DNA of 5,842 bases, taken from contig JAFKKW010000135.1 in the NCBI GenBank assembly GCA_017304275.1, positions 1 to 5,842 on the forward strand. Reading direction: 5' to 3'. Of this stretch, positions 5,553 to 5,842 are shown one piece after another. Positions within the stretch are counted from its first letter, which is position 1. Every line of letters starts with the position of its first letter. Source of the DNA: Hyphomicrobiales bacterium. GTDB lineage: Bacteria > Pseudomonadota > Alphaproteobacteria > Rhizobiales > Hyphomicrobiaceae. The notes under the pieces were generated by a model. That model saw only the letters and a program-made list of their open reading frames with translations. It made no database searches and was not told where the DNA came from. A program made the translations under genes and the position numbers.

Positions 5553-5822
5553 TTACTTGGCGGCGACCTGGGGGCGAGCCTTGGACTGGGGCGCTTCGCC
5601 GGCTGCGACGAGGGCGTTGATGCAGCGCGAGGAGAGGTTCTTGCCGACGGCGCGCATGCACTTGCGGACGCCGGGGCTGTCGGGATCGTGCTGGCTGCAG
5701 TGGGCGTAGTAATCGGAGGCGCAGGCCATCTTGACGGCGAGGCTGACGGCGCCGGCCTGGGTGGTGGCGGTCAGGGCGCCGAAGGCTACGGCTGCTGCGA
5801 GAATGGTGCGGATCTTGGTCAT
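5553..5822 (-). CDS. Small exported cysteine-rich repeat protein
   Basis: An 89-aa protein with an N-terminal signal peptide: K3 and R5, a hydrophobic stretch at 7-18, and likely cleavage near TQA (21-23) or AGA (23-25). The mature part has four cysteines (C34, C42, C55, C67) in the pattern C-x2-D-x4-C, then CMRAVGKNLSSRC. This matches one unit of the bacterial cysteine-rich repeat related to Golgi GLG1 (PF00839 type), which probably forms two disulfides in the periplasm. Function is unknown; similar short proteins are common in Hyphomicrobiales. The tail after residue 76 is Ala/Lys/Gln-rich. The ATG at 5822 has GGAGAG just upstream in the minus sense. The stop is TAA, and the bidirectional terminator lies about 60 nt downstream. 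Its promoter is outside the window. Confidence 0.85.
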   Translation of the reverse strand: MTKIRTILAAAVAFGALTATTQAGAVSLAVKMACASDYYAHCSQHDPDSPGVRKCMRAVGKNLSSRCINALVAAGEAPQSKARPQVAAK

Positions 5823-5842
5823 TTGGCTCTCTCCATCGCCAG

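Overview
The window looks like chromosomal DNA from a high-GC alphaproteobacterium, most likely of the order Hyphomicrobiales (Bradyrhizobium / Rhodopseudomonas / Rhodoplanes-like). This rests on strong G/C bias at third codon positions, long antisense open frames that follow from that bias, and the protein types present: a NodF/NodE-like pair, a Bradyrhizobium-style long-chain acyl-CoA ligase and a small secreted four-cysteine protein. The genus cannot be fixed from the sequence alone. I see no insertion sequence, integrase, tRNA, rRNA or CRISPR array.

Left part (1-2474, minus strand). An AMP-forming fatty acid-CoA ligase (2474 to 756) is followed after 19 nt by a RimJ/RimL-type GNAT acetyltransferase (736 to 77). 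The two are probably one operon. The acetyltransferase appears to start at a TTG that overlaps the stop of a 7-codon mini-ORF, which itself overlaps the ligase stop codon.

Middle (2475-2903). A 429-nt divergent intergenic region separates the ligase from the plus-strand genes. It carries several perfect inverted repeats, a pair of 9-bp direct repeats abutting a TTGACA hexamer, and a hairpin just before the ribosome binding site of the next gene.

Right of it (2904-4620, plus strand). An 88-aa acyl carrier protein and, 151 nt further on, a 414-aa beta-ketoacyl-ACP synthase with a complete Cys-His-Lys-His active site. They resemble the NodF/NodE type of specialised acyl carrier and condensing enzyme. 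A strong hairpin terminator closes the unit. With the divergent acyl-CoA ligase, the centre of the window is a small acyl-chain locus: one side activates free fatty acids to CoA esters and the other carries and elongates acyl chains on a dedicated ACP. Its end product is not visible here.

Right end (4621-5842). A stretch of about 330 nt without a convincing gene precedes a cyclophilin-like fold protein (plus, 4950-5414). This converges on a small exported cysteine-rich protein (minus, 5822-5553). A bidirectional terminator and a second plus-strand terminator lie between them. I found no clearly new multi-gene system. The points most worth checking are the NodFE-like pair, the structured divergent region and the unusual start of the acetyltransferase.
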